Of a DNA stretch of 64,000 nt, positions 36,868 to 44,815 are shown one piece after another. The notes below the pieces were generated by a model. That model saw nothing but the letters and a program-made list of their open reading frames with translations. It was not told where the DNA came from and did no database searches. Positions within the stretch are counted from its first letter, which is position 1. Each line of letters opens with the position of its first letter. This stretch comes from Mesorhizobium sp. LMG 17147 (GTDB lineage Bacteria > Pseudomonadota > Alphaproteobacteria > Rhizobiales > Rhizobiaceae): assembly GCF_024297145.1 (NCBI RefSeq), contig NZ_JANCTC010000007.1:245622-309621 (forward strand), written 5' to 3'. The translations under genes were made by a program, and so were the position numbers.

Positions 36868-38057
36868 AGCGGCACCCGGGTGATTGCGTTGTGCGTCTCT
36901 GTCAGCTTCTCCACTCCGGCCTGGCGAACGACCATCATGTCCTCCACCTGGAGTCCCCAGCGGCCGATTTCGTAGTAGGGGGTCTCCACGCACAGCACCA
37001 TTCCTTCTTCAAGGACGTCTGTACTGCGCGCCGAGAGCGTCGGCGCATCATAACCATCAAGGCCGATGCCATGGCCGACGTGATCACGCTCGTAGTGGGC
37101 AATTCCTTCGCGCTGGACCACACGCACCACCGCCTCGAAGAGCTGTGCTGCAGGCAGGCCGGGTCGGATGATGTCGCAGGCGTGCTGAACGCCGCGCAGC
37201 AGCGCCTGCTGAAGCCGATGCGCCTGCGGCGGCGGCTCGCCCAGCGTGGCGATGCGGGCAATGTCGGCGCGGTAGTGCCGAAACCGGCCACCGACGTCGA
37301 AGCGGATGATCTCTCCAGCGCGCAACTTGCGGTCAGACGGCTGGACGTTCATGAGCGCGCTGCGCTCACCAAAGCCGATGCATCCCAGTACGGGCAGGGC
37401 GCCTTCCTCGACCGTCCTGACATGAAAAGCGCGCGCCAGGTCAGCCTCGGTGGCGCCTTCCTGAGCAACAGCGAGTGCTGCTTGAATGGACCGTTCGGCA
37501 ATCTGGGCAACTTGACCGAGCCGTTCGATTTCATCTGCCGTCTTTACGGCACGAACCTCGCGAAGCAACGCGGTGGCTGGTAGGAACGACGCATTGGGAA
37601 AATGAGCTCTCAGGGTTTCCTGGTATCCTGGCGCGAGCCCCGCCTCGTCTATGCCGATCCGCGCGCGGCCGAGCTGGGCTTCCTCCAATGCCGCGACCAA
37701 AGCCGCGATTGCATCGCCATGCCTCGGCAGGTCGCGAAGCTGGAGGTGTTGTTCATTGGCGCGGTCTACGGCGGTCGAGGAAGCGACATCGGCGTAAAAG
37801 TCGCCGTAGGGCCGCACCTTGCTTACCCGGACTTCCTGATCGGCAATGAGGTCGAGCGTGCTGGTGCTGGCGATGATTTCAGGCGCGCCCTTGTCAGGAG
37901 CCGGCCACACCACATAGGTCTGCGGGCCACGACGGATCCATTGCGGCAGCGCCCAGAAGCCGCTCATATAGGTCACGTTTTCCGGCGTCGTGGCTATGAC
38001 GGCATCAAGCCCGGCTGCCGTCATGCATTGTTTCAGGCGGGCCTCGTTAAGCAGCAT
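36864..38057 (-). CDS. M24-family (Xaa-Pro aminopeptidase-like) hydrolase, 397 aa
   Basis: Creatinase N-domain (AAGLDAVIATTPENVTYMSGF) and a pita-bread catalytic domain with the dinuclear metal ligands in place: an Asp in IRFDVGGRF, the next in HYRADIAR, His in HVGHGIGLDGYD, and Glu in VLCVETPYYE and LQVEDMM. M24 proteins include dipeptidases, creatinase and ectoine hydrolase (DoeA), so it may cleave a proline dipeptide, a cyclic amidine, or another amide. Its start overlaps the iclR stop by 11 bases and its stop overlaps the threonine-synthase-like gene. Confidence 0.9.
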   Translation of the reverse strand: MLLNEARLKQCMTAAGLDAVIATTPENVTYMSGFWALPQWIRRGPQTYVVWPAPDKGAPEIIASTSTLDLIADQEVRVSKVRPYGDFYADVASSTAVDRANEQHLQLRDLPRHGDAIAALVAALEEAQLGRARIGIDEAGLAPGYQETLRAHFPNASFLPATALLREVRAVKTADEIERLGQVAQIAERSIQAALAVAQEGATEADLARAFHVRTVEEGALPVLGCIGFGERSALMNVQPSDRKLRAGEIIRFDVGGRFRHYRADIARIATLGEPPPQAHRLQQALLRGVQHACDIIRPGLPAAQLFEAVVRVVQREGIAHYERDHVGHGIGLDGYDAPTLSARSTDVLEEGMVLCVETPYYEIGRWGLQVEDMMVVRQAGVEKLTETHNAITRVPL

Positions 38058-38838
38058 GGTGCGAATCCCGAGCCTGTATTGCTTCCGGAAAGCCGAGGCC
38101 GGCCGAGATGCGCGCCGCAGCTGCCGTTACTGCCTCTCCGACCTCGGCGATCTCGACATGCGGTCCCACTGACCGCGGGTAGGCCACACTTATCGCCGCG
38201 GTGATTGTGCCTGATGCATCGCGAAGCGGCGCGCCGACTGCGATCAGTCCGGTAAAGTTCTCGTCCAGAGAGGTTGTGTAGCCGATAGATTCGGAGGCTC
38301 TGATCTGAGCCACGAGCTTGTGCGGGTCCGTGACTGTGCGTACGGCAACCTGCTCCAGCGGACCCTGTCCGAGAATTCCAACGACTGCTTCGCCGCTCAG
38401 CTCCATCAGGAGTGCCTTACCCAATGCGGTGGAGTGCAGGGGGAAAGTTTCACCGGGTGACGAGCGAATGACGACCGGACTCTTGCTTTGCACGGTCAGG
38501 AGATAAATACCGCAATTGCCCCGCCTGATGCCGAGGAATGCGTTGAAGCAACCTTCGGCGGCCAGCGCCTGCAGTTCGATTTCAGCCAGACCAACCAGGC
38601 GATCTCTGCCCAGGACCTTCCGCGCCAGCGCCAGCACGGAGTGACCCAGCCGATAGCGCCGCGAGTCTGGCGACTGCTCGACATAGCCCTGCTCTGCCAG
38701 GGTGTTCAGAATTCGCTGCACGGCGGGAGCACTCTGCTCAAGGCGGCGGGCGAGTTCGCGCACCCCGACCGCCTCGTCCGCTTCCTTGAGGACATTGAGA
38801 ACCGCAAGGCCACGTTCCAACGAAAGATTTCCTGTCAC
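38047..38838 (-). CDS. IclR-family transcriptional regulator, 263 aa
   Basis: N-terminal winged HTH (ERGLAVLNVLKEADEAVG, VRELARRLEQSAPAVQRIL) and a GAF-like IclR effector domain ending DASGTITAAISVAYP. IclR proteins commonly repress or activate adjacent catabolic genes upon ligand binding. It is the first gene of the minus-strand operon, with the M24 gene overlapping its end. A GGAA/TTCC inverted repeat immediately upstream (38844-38868) is the probable operator. Confidence 0.93.
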   Translation of the reverse strand: MTGNLSLERGLAVLNVLKEADEAVGVRELARRLEQSAPAVQRILNTLAEQGYVEQSPDSRRYRLGHSVLALARKVLGRDRLVGLAEIELQALAAEGCFNAFLGIRRGNCGIYLLTVQSKSPVVIRSSPGETFPLHSTALGKALLMELSGEAVVGILGQGPLEQVAVRTVTDPHKLVAQIRASESIGYTTSLDENFTGLIAVGAPLRDASGTITAAISVAYPRSVGPHVEIAEVGEAVTAAAARISAGLGFPEAIQARDSHHAA

Positions 38839-38843
38839 TAGCG

Positions 38844-38868
38844 TTCCTTATTTCGGAATAGCGTTCCG
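38844..38868 (-). promoter_or_regulatory. Probable IclR operator
   Basis: CGGAATAGCGTTCCG (38854-38868) is a perfect five-base inverted repeat with a five-base spacer, and an extra TTCC at 38844-38847 pairs with the same GGAA. It sits six bases upstream of the iclR start codon. IclR-family sites are often such GGAA/TTCC palindromes. Autoregulation is inferred. Confidence 0.6.
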
Positions 38869-38918
38869 TAATATGGTGAGAAAAGCAGCAATGGTGGCGC
38901 CTGTCAATGACGAATGTT

Positions 38919-38928
38919 CACTATAGTG
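38919..38928 (+). promoter_or_regulatory. Palindrome upstream of XRE pseudogene
   Basis: CACTATAGTG, a perfect ten-base palindrome, 38 bases before the ATG of the interrupted XRE gene. It shares the eight-base core ACTATAGT with the palindrome in front of the second XRE gene. Confidence 0.55.
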
Positions 38929-38966
38929 TGTCGTCCTAAAGTGTACGCAGCGACGACCATGACCTC

Positions 38967-39227
38967 ATGGACCTACGGGTGGTTGTCGGCTAGAACGTAC
39001 AGAGGATTCGGCGCGCACAAGCCCTCTCTCAAGAGGAACTGTCGTTCCGTTCAGGGTTCACGCGCGCCTATCTGAGTGGTCTGGAGGCCGGCCGGCGCAA
39101 TCCCACAATTCTGTCGCTTGCAAAGCTTGCCACTGCATTAAGCGTCGACATCGAGGAATTGACCAAACGGCCAGGCAAAGACGCCCCAGCCGCGACGCCG
39201 CGCGCCCGACGCAGCAGAAAATCCTGA
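38967..39227 (+). pseudogene. XRE-family regulator interrupted by an amber stop
   Basis: ATG 38967 opens with MDLRVVVG, then TAG at 38991-38993, then in the same frame NVQRIRRAQALSQEELSFRS and LSGLEAGRRNPTILSLAKLA, a typical XRE helix-turn-helix of small regulators, ending at 39227. In family members the residue at the stop is usually Arg (GRN...), so a single codon has become TAG. No good downstream start codon is available. Unless a suppressor reads it, the protein is not made. Confidence 0.75.
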
Positions 39228-39250
39228 TCCTCGCCCTCCTGGCCGGTGGA

Positions 39251-39466
39251 TCATGGCGCGTTGCGACGAATGAGTTGCTCCACGTCAACCTGCAATGCCA
39301 ACGCCAGCACCTCCAAGGTATCGATGGTCGGTGAGTTCTCCTCCCGCTCCAGCTTGCCGACATAGTTGCGATCAAGGCCGGCAAGGTCCGCGAGTTGTTC
39401 TTGCGACAAGCCGGAACCTTGGCGAAGCAACCTCAGATTGCGAGCAAAAACCGACCTCAGCCTCAT
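39251..39466 (-). CDS. Small XRE-family regulator, 71 aa
   Basis: 71 residues, almost wholly an XRE helix-turn-helix: VFARNLRLLRQGSGLSQEQL, AGLDRNYVGKLEREENSPT and LEVLALALQVDVEQL. Size and layout resemble controller (C) proteins or phage Cro-like switches. It converges with the interrupted XRE gene, 23 bases apart. A perfect palindrome lies upstream, over its likely promoter. It could be an autoregulator; no restriction-modification genes are in the window. Confidence 0.88.
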   Translation of the reverse strand: MRLRSVFARNLRLLRQGSGLSQEQLADLAGLDRNYVGKLEREENSPTIDTLEVLALALQVDVEQLIRRNAP

Positions 39467-39502
39467 GCGGCGAGGCAGTCAGAACGCGCCCTTTAGTGCC
39501 AC

Positions 39503-39514
39503 CTACTATAGTAG
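39503..39514 (-). promoter_or_regulatory. XRE operator palindrome
   Basis: CTACTATAGTAG is a perfect 12-base palindrome, 37 bases upstream of the 71-aa XRE start on the minus strand and 79 bases before the luxR start on the plus strand. Its TATAGT can serve as a -10 element, so binding would block transcription. Confidence 0.6.
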
Positions 39515-39592
39515 TCAAACGTCATGCCGCAGGTTGCGGTCGGGCCTAACTTATTTATTCTTACTTTGTCTCAGTACATTGAAGGGTGTGAA

Positions 39593-40342
39593 ATGTCGGC
39601 GGTTCATGGGAGCGTCTTAAAGCACCAGTTAACGCAAATCTTTGAAGCAACCGCGCTGATTGATCGTGCAAGCAGCGTCGCCGAAATCATTCGGCAACTG
39701 CGCAAGAGCATCGAACGTCACGGCTATGCAGCCTGTCTCGTCACCGAATTGCCACGCCAGGACACCGGATCGCTGGATGGACACATCCTTGTCAACGGTT
39801 GGCCGGGGGAATGGTACGACCACTACATGGCTGCCGGACATTATCGCCATGACCCTTGCGTTGCTTTGTGCCGTGGTGCGATCGGGCCGTTCCTTTGGAG
39901 GGACGTTCATCACGGCCTGACGAACAGCAATGCAAGGAAGGTGATGGATGAGGCAAAAGAGTTTGGGCTTTGGGACGGGATCTGCATCCCAATCCAGGCG
40001 TCATTTGGCGATCCGGCCTGTGTAACGGTTGCCGGACGCGAAATTGATTTGGCGCCGACGGTGCGCTGCACCGTTCATGCCCTTGCGCGCCATGCCTACT
40101 CGGCTGCCGAACGGCTCGTTGGCAGCTCGCTCAAGCGGCCGAGACAAAAGCTTTCCCTACGGGAGCGTGAAATCCTGCAGTGGGTCGCTGGCGGGAAGAC
40201 CGCATGGGAGGTTTCCCGAATACTTGGTATTTCGGAAAACACCGTGACGACCCACCTGCGCAACATCAAGCAGAAGCTCAGCGCCGCCAACGTCGTGCAC
40301 GCCATCGTCGAGGCTTATCGCAGGCGCGAAATCGAACTTTGA
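39593..40342 (+). CDS. LuxR-family quorum-sensing regulator, 249 aa
   Basis: From ATG 39593 (GAAGGGTG upstream; the open frame begins further upstream at 39524). It has an N-terminal autoinducer-binding domain with YDHYMAAGHYRHDPCV, the W-x-Y-x2-Y and D-P pattern of AHL pockets (WPGEWYDHY), and a C-terminal GerE HTH (LSLREREILQWVAGGK and ISENTVTTHLRNIKQKL). Next to luxI in the same direction, it is the cognate regulator, similar to TraR of rhizobial elements. It may control luxI and conjugation. Confidence 0.92.
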   Translation: MSAVHGSVLKHQLTQIFEATALIDRASSVAEIIRQLRKSIERHGYAACLVTELPRQDTGSLDGHILVNGWPGEWYDHYMAAGHYRHDPCVALCRGAIGPFLWRDVHHGLTNSNARKVMDEAKEFGLWDGICIPIQASFGDPACVTVAGREIDLAPTVRCTVHALARHAYSAAERLVGSSLKRPRQKLSLREREILQWVAGGKTAWEVSRILGISENTVTTHLRNIKQKLSAANVVHAIVEAYRRREIEL

Positions 40343-40345
40343 TCC

Positions 40346-40363
40346 ATCCTCAGATCTGGGTAT
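40346..40363 (+). promoter_or_regulatory. Putative lux/tra box upstream of luxI
   Basis: The perfect octamer CAGATCTG (40351-40358) equals the core of the Agrobacterium tra box (ATGTGCAGATCTGCACAT); 12 of the 18 box positions agree. It is centred about 61 bases before the luxI start, a fitting place for LuxR-type activation. Confidence 0.6.
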
Positions 40364-40415
40364 TTCATGGGCAATCGTCGCGTGGTCGGATGGGGTTCCA
40401 TATCGAGGAACCGCA

Positions 40416-41048
40416 ATGATTCAGGTCCACGTCGTCGACGCGTCAAACAGCTTTGCCTATCGAGGCGATCTCGACAGTTACTTCCGCCTGCGACATGAAA
40501 TCTATGTCGATGAACGTGGCTGGCATGAGCTGAGGCGGCCCGACCGTCGCGAGATCGACCCGTTTGATACACCAGAGGCGATTCATCTGCTCGGCATTCA
40601 GCCGGGAAGGGGTGTCGTTGCCGGATCCCGCCTGGTGCCGAGCCTCAGGCCGCATCTGATGAGCGAGACCTTTCCGCAACTTGCCGAAGATGGCGTTCCG
40701 CGCCGAGCCGATATCTATGAGTGGACGAGATTCTTCGTGGCCCGGGAGTTTCGCGAGCCCGGCCGACCCTGCCAGGCCGCCGGCGTGATCTACTGCGGAA
40801 TTCTGGAATTCTGCATTCAAAGAGGCATAAGCAATCTGACGATTGTCTGTGAGGAGTATTGGTTCGACCGCTTGGCATCGATCGGCTGGTGCCCAAGGCA
40901 GCTTGGGTCTTCATTCAAGTGCGATGACATGACCATCATCGGCGTGATGGTCGACGTCGGCCCGTCTGCCTTGGCCGCGACGCGACAATTCTACCGCATG
41001 ACCGACCCAGTGCTTTGGACCGAAACGCCAATCAAGCGGCTGGCCTGA
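40416..41048 (+). CDS. LuxI-type acyl-homoserine-lactone synthase, 210 aa
   Basis: The invariant residues of LuxI enzymes can be lined up: R26 and W36 (RLRHEIYVDERGW), D48 and D51 (EIDPFD), R72 (AGSRLVP), E102 and R105 (YEWTRFF). One conserved Phe is Tyr here (Y30). It makes an N-acyl-homoserine lactone from acyl-ACP and SAM. The preceding gene is the cognate LuxR, and a tra-box core sits between them, which predicts positive feedback. The C-terminus is longer than in LuxI of Vibrio and like TraI of rhizobia. Confidence 0.95.
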   Translation: MIQVHVVDASNSFAYRGDLDSYFRLRHEIYVDERGWHELRRPDRREIDPFDTPEAIHLLGIQPGRGVVAGSRLVPSLRPHLMSETFPQLAEDGVPRRADIYEWTRFFVAREFREPGRPCQAAGVIYCGILEFCIQRGISNLTIVCEEYWFDRLASIGWCPRQLGSSFKCDDMTIIGVMVDVGPSALAATRQFYRMTDPVLWTETPIKRLA

Positions 41049-41178
41049 CCGAGGGCCATCCGCTTTTTGGGGCCTCGAACGAACATGCTGTCTGGCAGAC
41101 AAGTTCGTGCATACCGACGATGGAGCACCTACCTGTCAGCCAAACCTAAGCGATTGACTTGCCAACGTTTGGAGAAAA

Positions 41179-41652
41179 TCATGTCTCGACCGGCAGCCGG
41201 TTCGACCGCTTTATCTGCGCAAGCGCGAAGCTGGACTCGATCGAAGAGACGCCATCGAGCCGGGTCAGCTTTTCCTTCAGGAAGCGCTCATAGGCGTGCA
41301 GGTCGCGCACCACCACACGCAACAAATAGTCGCGTTGGCCAGTCATCAGATAGCAATCGACGACCTCCGGCCAGCGCGCGATTGCCGCATTGAACCGCTT
41401 CAGCTCGTTCTCGCGCTGGCGCTCAAGCTTGATCGAGGCAAACACCGAGATCGGCAGATCGACCATGTCCTGGTCTATCAGGGCAGCATAGCCGGTGATC
41501 ACACCCATATCCTCCATCAGGCGGACCCGGCGGGCGCAAGGCGAGGCCGAAAGGCCGACTCGCTCAGCAAGCTGCTGCGCCGTCATCCTGCCATCGACCT
41601 GCAGCGCGGCAATGATCTTTCGGTCGATATCGTCCAGTCGGCGTTTTGGCAT
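41179..41652 (-). CDS. Lrp/AsnC-family regulator, 157 aa
   Basis: N-terminal HTH (RKIIAALQVDGRMTAQQLAE, VGLSASPCARRVRLME) and C-terminal RAM ligand domain (YLMTGQRDYLLRVVVRDLHAY). Lrp proteins respond to amino acids. It is divergent from the AceE-like gene, with about 130 bases between them, and so probably regulates it. Start ATG 41652. Confidence 0.93.
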   Translation of the reverse strand: MPKRRLDDIDRKIIAALQVDGRMTAQQLAERVGLSASPCARRVRLMEDMGVITGYAALIDQDMVDLPISVFASIKLERQRENELKRFNAAIARWPEVVDCYLMTGQRDYLLRVVVRDLHAYERFLKEKLTRLDGVSSIESSFALAQIKRSNRLPVET

Positions 41653-41781
41653 GAAGCGTTACTCCATTGGTCGATATTGCCAAAACCAGCTAACGCAGCT
41701 GCCAACCCCATGCAAGTTTAGCGACAATCGGTTTTTGCTCAGCTCTATGATTGCGACGATCGCAACCGGGAGCCTTGCAGC

Positions 41782-44172
41782 ATGGACAAACAAAAAATGG
41801 AGGCACTTTCGGCGCTGGAGAAGAAGGTCCTCTGGCTGTCGACATGGATGATCCATAACGCCAATCACCTGCGCGAGAACGCCGACGGGCTGAAGGTTGG
41901 CGGACACCAGGCATCCTCGGCGTCGCAGGCGACGATCATGACCGCGCTATATTTCTTCGTGCTGAGGCCGGACGACCGCATTGCAGTGAAGCCGCACGCC
42001 TCGCCCGTGTTTCACGCCATCCAGTATCTTCTGGGCAATCAGACGAGGGAGAAGCTCGAAGGATTTCGCGCCTTCGGTGGCGCACAAAGCTATCCGTCGC
42101 GGACCAAGGATGTCGATGACGTCGATTTCTCTACCGGCTCCGTAGGCCTCGGCGTCGCGCAGACGCTGTTCGCCTCTCTGGTGCAGGATTATCTCAGAGC
42201 CCGCGACGAGAGCGTGACCGAGGGCCGGATGGTGGCGCTGCTCGGCGATGCCGAGATGGACGAAGGCAACATCTTCGAGGCGCTGCTGGAAGGCTGGAAA
42301 CATGGCTTGCGCAATTGCTGGTGGGTCGTCGACTACAATCGCCAGAGTCTCGATGCGGTTGTGCGCGAGGGCCTTTGGGAACGCTTCGAAAGTATCTTCA
42401 GGAATTTCGGCTGGGACGTCGTGATCCTGAAATATGGTTCGCTGCTCGAGGCCGCCTTCGCCGAACCGGGCGGCGAGGCGCTGAAGGCCTGGATCGATGC
42501 CTGTCCGAACCAGCTCTATTCGGCCCTGACCTTTCAAGGCGGCGGCGCCTGGCGCAAGCGGCTGCTTGCCGATATCGGCGAAAAGCCGGTCGTGAGATCA
42601 CTTCTCGACCGGCGATCCGATGCCGAACTCGCAGCGCTGATGACAAATCTCGGTGGCCACGACCTGCAGTGCCTGATCGAAGCTTTTGAGACGGCGCGCC
42701 ACAACGACCGGCCGACCTGCTTCATCGCCTATACAATCAAGGGTTTCGGCCTGCCGCTGGCCGGCCACAAAGACAATCATGCCGGGCTGATGACAAAGGA
42801 TCAGATGGCAGCCTTTCGCGCTTCGATGTCAATCGGTGAGGGGCGGGAGTGGGATCCCTTCGAAGGCTTGGACATCGGCAAGGTTGATCTCCGACGCTTC
42901 CTCGATGCGGTGCCTTTCGCCGCGAAAGGCCGACGCCGCCGACACGCCCAGCGCATCCTCGTCCCCGATCGTCTCGGCCCGGAAGCCAAGGGCAGCATTT
43001 CCACCCAGGTCGGCTTCGGTAGGATCCTGGATGAGATTGCACGGGCCGGCGGGCCGCTTGCCGACGCGATCGTCACGACGTCGCCCGATGTCACCGTTTC
43101 AACCAATCTCGGCCCCTGGGTCAACCGGCGCGGCCTGTTCGCGCGTCGCTCGCTTGCCGACACGTTCCGTAGCGAACGCATAGCCTCGGCGCAGAAATGG
43201 GAATTCGGCCCATCTGGCCAGCACATCGAGCTCGGTATCGCCGAGAACAATCTATTCATCTTGCTGTCGGCGCTCGGGCTGTCTCATTCGATCTTCGGCA
43301 AGCGGCTGCTACCGATCGGCACGCTCTACGATCCGTTCATCCAGCGCGGTCTCGATGCGCTCAACTATGCCTGCTATCAGGATGCGCGCTTCCTCCTTGT
43401 AGCCACGCCATCCGGAGTCACACTGGCGCCGGAGGGTGGCGCGCATCAGTCGATCGCCACCCAGTTGATCGGCATGGCGCAAGACGGGCTTGCCGCCTAC
43501 GAGCCGGCATTCGTCGACGAGTTGGGCGTCATCATGCGCTTTGCGCTGGATTATATGCAGCGCGACGGCGACGCCGTGCAGTCGGAGCGTACCTGGCTGC
43601 GCGACGAGACCGGCGGCTCGGTCTATCTACGGCTCTCGACGCGCCCGGTCGAGCAGATCATTCGTCCCATGGAGCGTGAGCTCGAGCAGGACATTGTGGA
43701 CGGCGGCTATTGGCTGCGGCGTCCCGGTCCGAATGCCGAGGTGATCGTCGCCTATACAGGCGCCGTCGCGCCGGAAGCCATCGAGGCGGTCGGCATGATG
43801 GCCGAGGACCGTCGGGACGTCGGTCTTCTGGCCGTGACTTCGGCCGATCGCTTGAACGCAGGCTGGACGGCGGCAAGCCGCGCACGTGAGCGCGGCCTTG
43901 TTCATGCAAGAAGCCATGTCGAACGGCTGTTCGCCGACCTTCCAGCCCATTGTGCGATCATTACCGTCGCAGATGGCCACCCAGCGGTACTCGGCTGGCT
44001 GGGCTCAGTTTACGGCCACCGCACGCGCAGTCTCGGCGTCGAGCACTTTGGCCAGTCGGGGACGATCGGTGACCTTTACCGCCACTTCGGCATCGACGCC
44101 AATTCCATCGCCACAGCCGCAGATCGCATTGCTGGTGGCCGGCCAATCCGCCACCTGCGCGCGCTGGATTGA
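41782..44172 (+). CDS. AceE/transketolase-like thiamine-diphosphate enzyme, 796 aa
   Basis: A homodimeric E1-like protein: the ThDP motif runs from GDAEMDEGN (GD at residues 155-156) to N186 in VVDYNRQSLD, with the pyrimidine-binding and transketolase domains following (FGPSGQHIELGIAENNLF, a conserved E at the cofactor contact). It is shorter than AceE (about 890 aa) and resembles the transketolase-like pyruvate or 2-oxoacid dehydrogenases sometimes paired with an Lrp regulator in rhizobia. No E2 or E3 gene is near. Start ATG 41782 follows GGGAG. The substrate is inferred to be a 2-oxoacid or ketose. Confidence 0.85.
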   Translation: MDKQKMEALSALEKKVLWLSTWMIHNANHLRENADGLKVGGHQASSASQATIMTALYFFVLRPDDRIAVKPHASPVFHAIQYLLGNQTREKLEGFRAFGGAQSYPSRTKDVDDVDFSTGSVGLGVAQTLFASLVQDYLRARDESVTEGRMVALLGDAEMDEGNIFEALLEGWKHGLRNCWWVVDYNRQSLDAVVREGLWERFESIFRNFGWDVVILKYGSLLEAAFAEPGGEALKAWIDACPNQLYSALTFQGGGAWRKRLLADIGEKPVVRSLLDRRSDAELAALMTNLGGHDLQCLIEAFETARHNDRPTCFIAYTIKGFGLPLAGHKDNHAGLMTKDQMAAFRASMSIGEGREWDPFEGLDIGKVDLRRFLDAVPFAAKGRRRRHAQRILVPDRLGPEAKGSISTQVGFGRILDEIARAGGPLADAIVTTSPDVTVSTNLGPWVNRRGLFARRSLADTFRSERIASAQKWEFGPSGQHIELGIAENNLFILLSALGLSHSIFGKRLLPIGTLYDPFIQRGLDALNYACYQDARFLLVATPSGVTLAPEGGAHQSIATQLIGMAQDGLAAYEPAFVDELGVIMRFALDYMQRDGDAVQSERTWLRDETGGSVYLRLSTRPVEQIIRPMERELEQDIVDGGYWLRRPGPNAEVIVAYTGAVAPEAIEAVGMMAEDRRDVGLLAVTSADRLNAGWTAASRARERGLVHARSHVERLFADLPAHCAIITVADGHPAVLGWLGSVYGHRTRSLGVEHFGQSGTIGDLYRHFGIDANSIATAADRIAGGRPIRHLRALD

Positions 44173-44432
44173 TGCTGTGAGTCGCCGTCCGGGATCGTCG
44201 GCGTAGCCAGCCGCCAATCGCGTTCGTGGCGAAGCGAGGGTAACTCGCCATCGGTGCTGCCAGACATCTGCACGAGCACCTGAAGCGGGAGATTGGCAAC
44301 TCGGGTTCGCTAACAGCACAGCGCAATTCGTGTTCCTCCCGCACGGTTGACATTCCTCCTTCAGCGCCCATGCTGCATTGCAACATGGCCCGAGTTCGGC
44401 ACGAACGCCTGGCGCGCGGGGCGGACTGGTTC

Positions 44433-44585
44433 TCAACCTCCATGCGTCACTCGAAAACAGGCGACAAGTTCGTGCTGCGCGATCTCGCGCCAGGCTCCAA
44501 GGTGCGCAAGTACGGAGACGTGATCGGTCGCCTTGCAACTCCGGCCGTCGCAGGCGACCATGTCCATGTTCACAAACTTGAAAGT
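44433..44585 (+). pseudogene. UxaA/altronate-dehydratase SAF-domain fragment
   Basis: A short frame reads TGDKFVLRDLAPGSKVRKYG, then DVIGRLATPAVAGDHVHVHK, the SAF-like start of UxaA/GarD family hexarate dehydratases ('GHKxALRDIAAGxxVxKYG'). The upstream and downstream parts have no match to the rest of the enzyme. It is a decayed fragment of sugar-acid catabolism; family call from motif only. Confidence 0.5.
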
Positions 44586-44815
44586 CTGCGCCGAGTTGAA
44601 CCGCGCCCGCTTCGAAGCGCACGACGATGCCCGTGCGTGATGAAGTTGGGTCGATCGGCGAGAGCCGGCCGATCGATCTCCTATTTTGGTTGGCAGGCGT
44701 CAGTGCACCGAAGTCGGCCGTTAGAGTAATCTGGCGTCAAACAATCGTTGTTTGCAATTGCGCAAGCCGAGTTTTCCCAATAGGAACGCCAGAGATCAAC
44801 AAGGGAATGATTTTG

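Noticed and set aside
41055..41080. GAGGGCC / GGGGCCTC arms after luxI as a terminator
   Set aside because: Imperfect stem with a long loop and no T-run on either strand.
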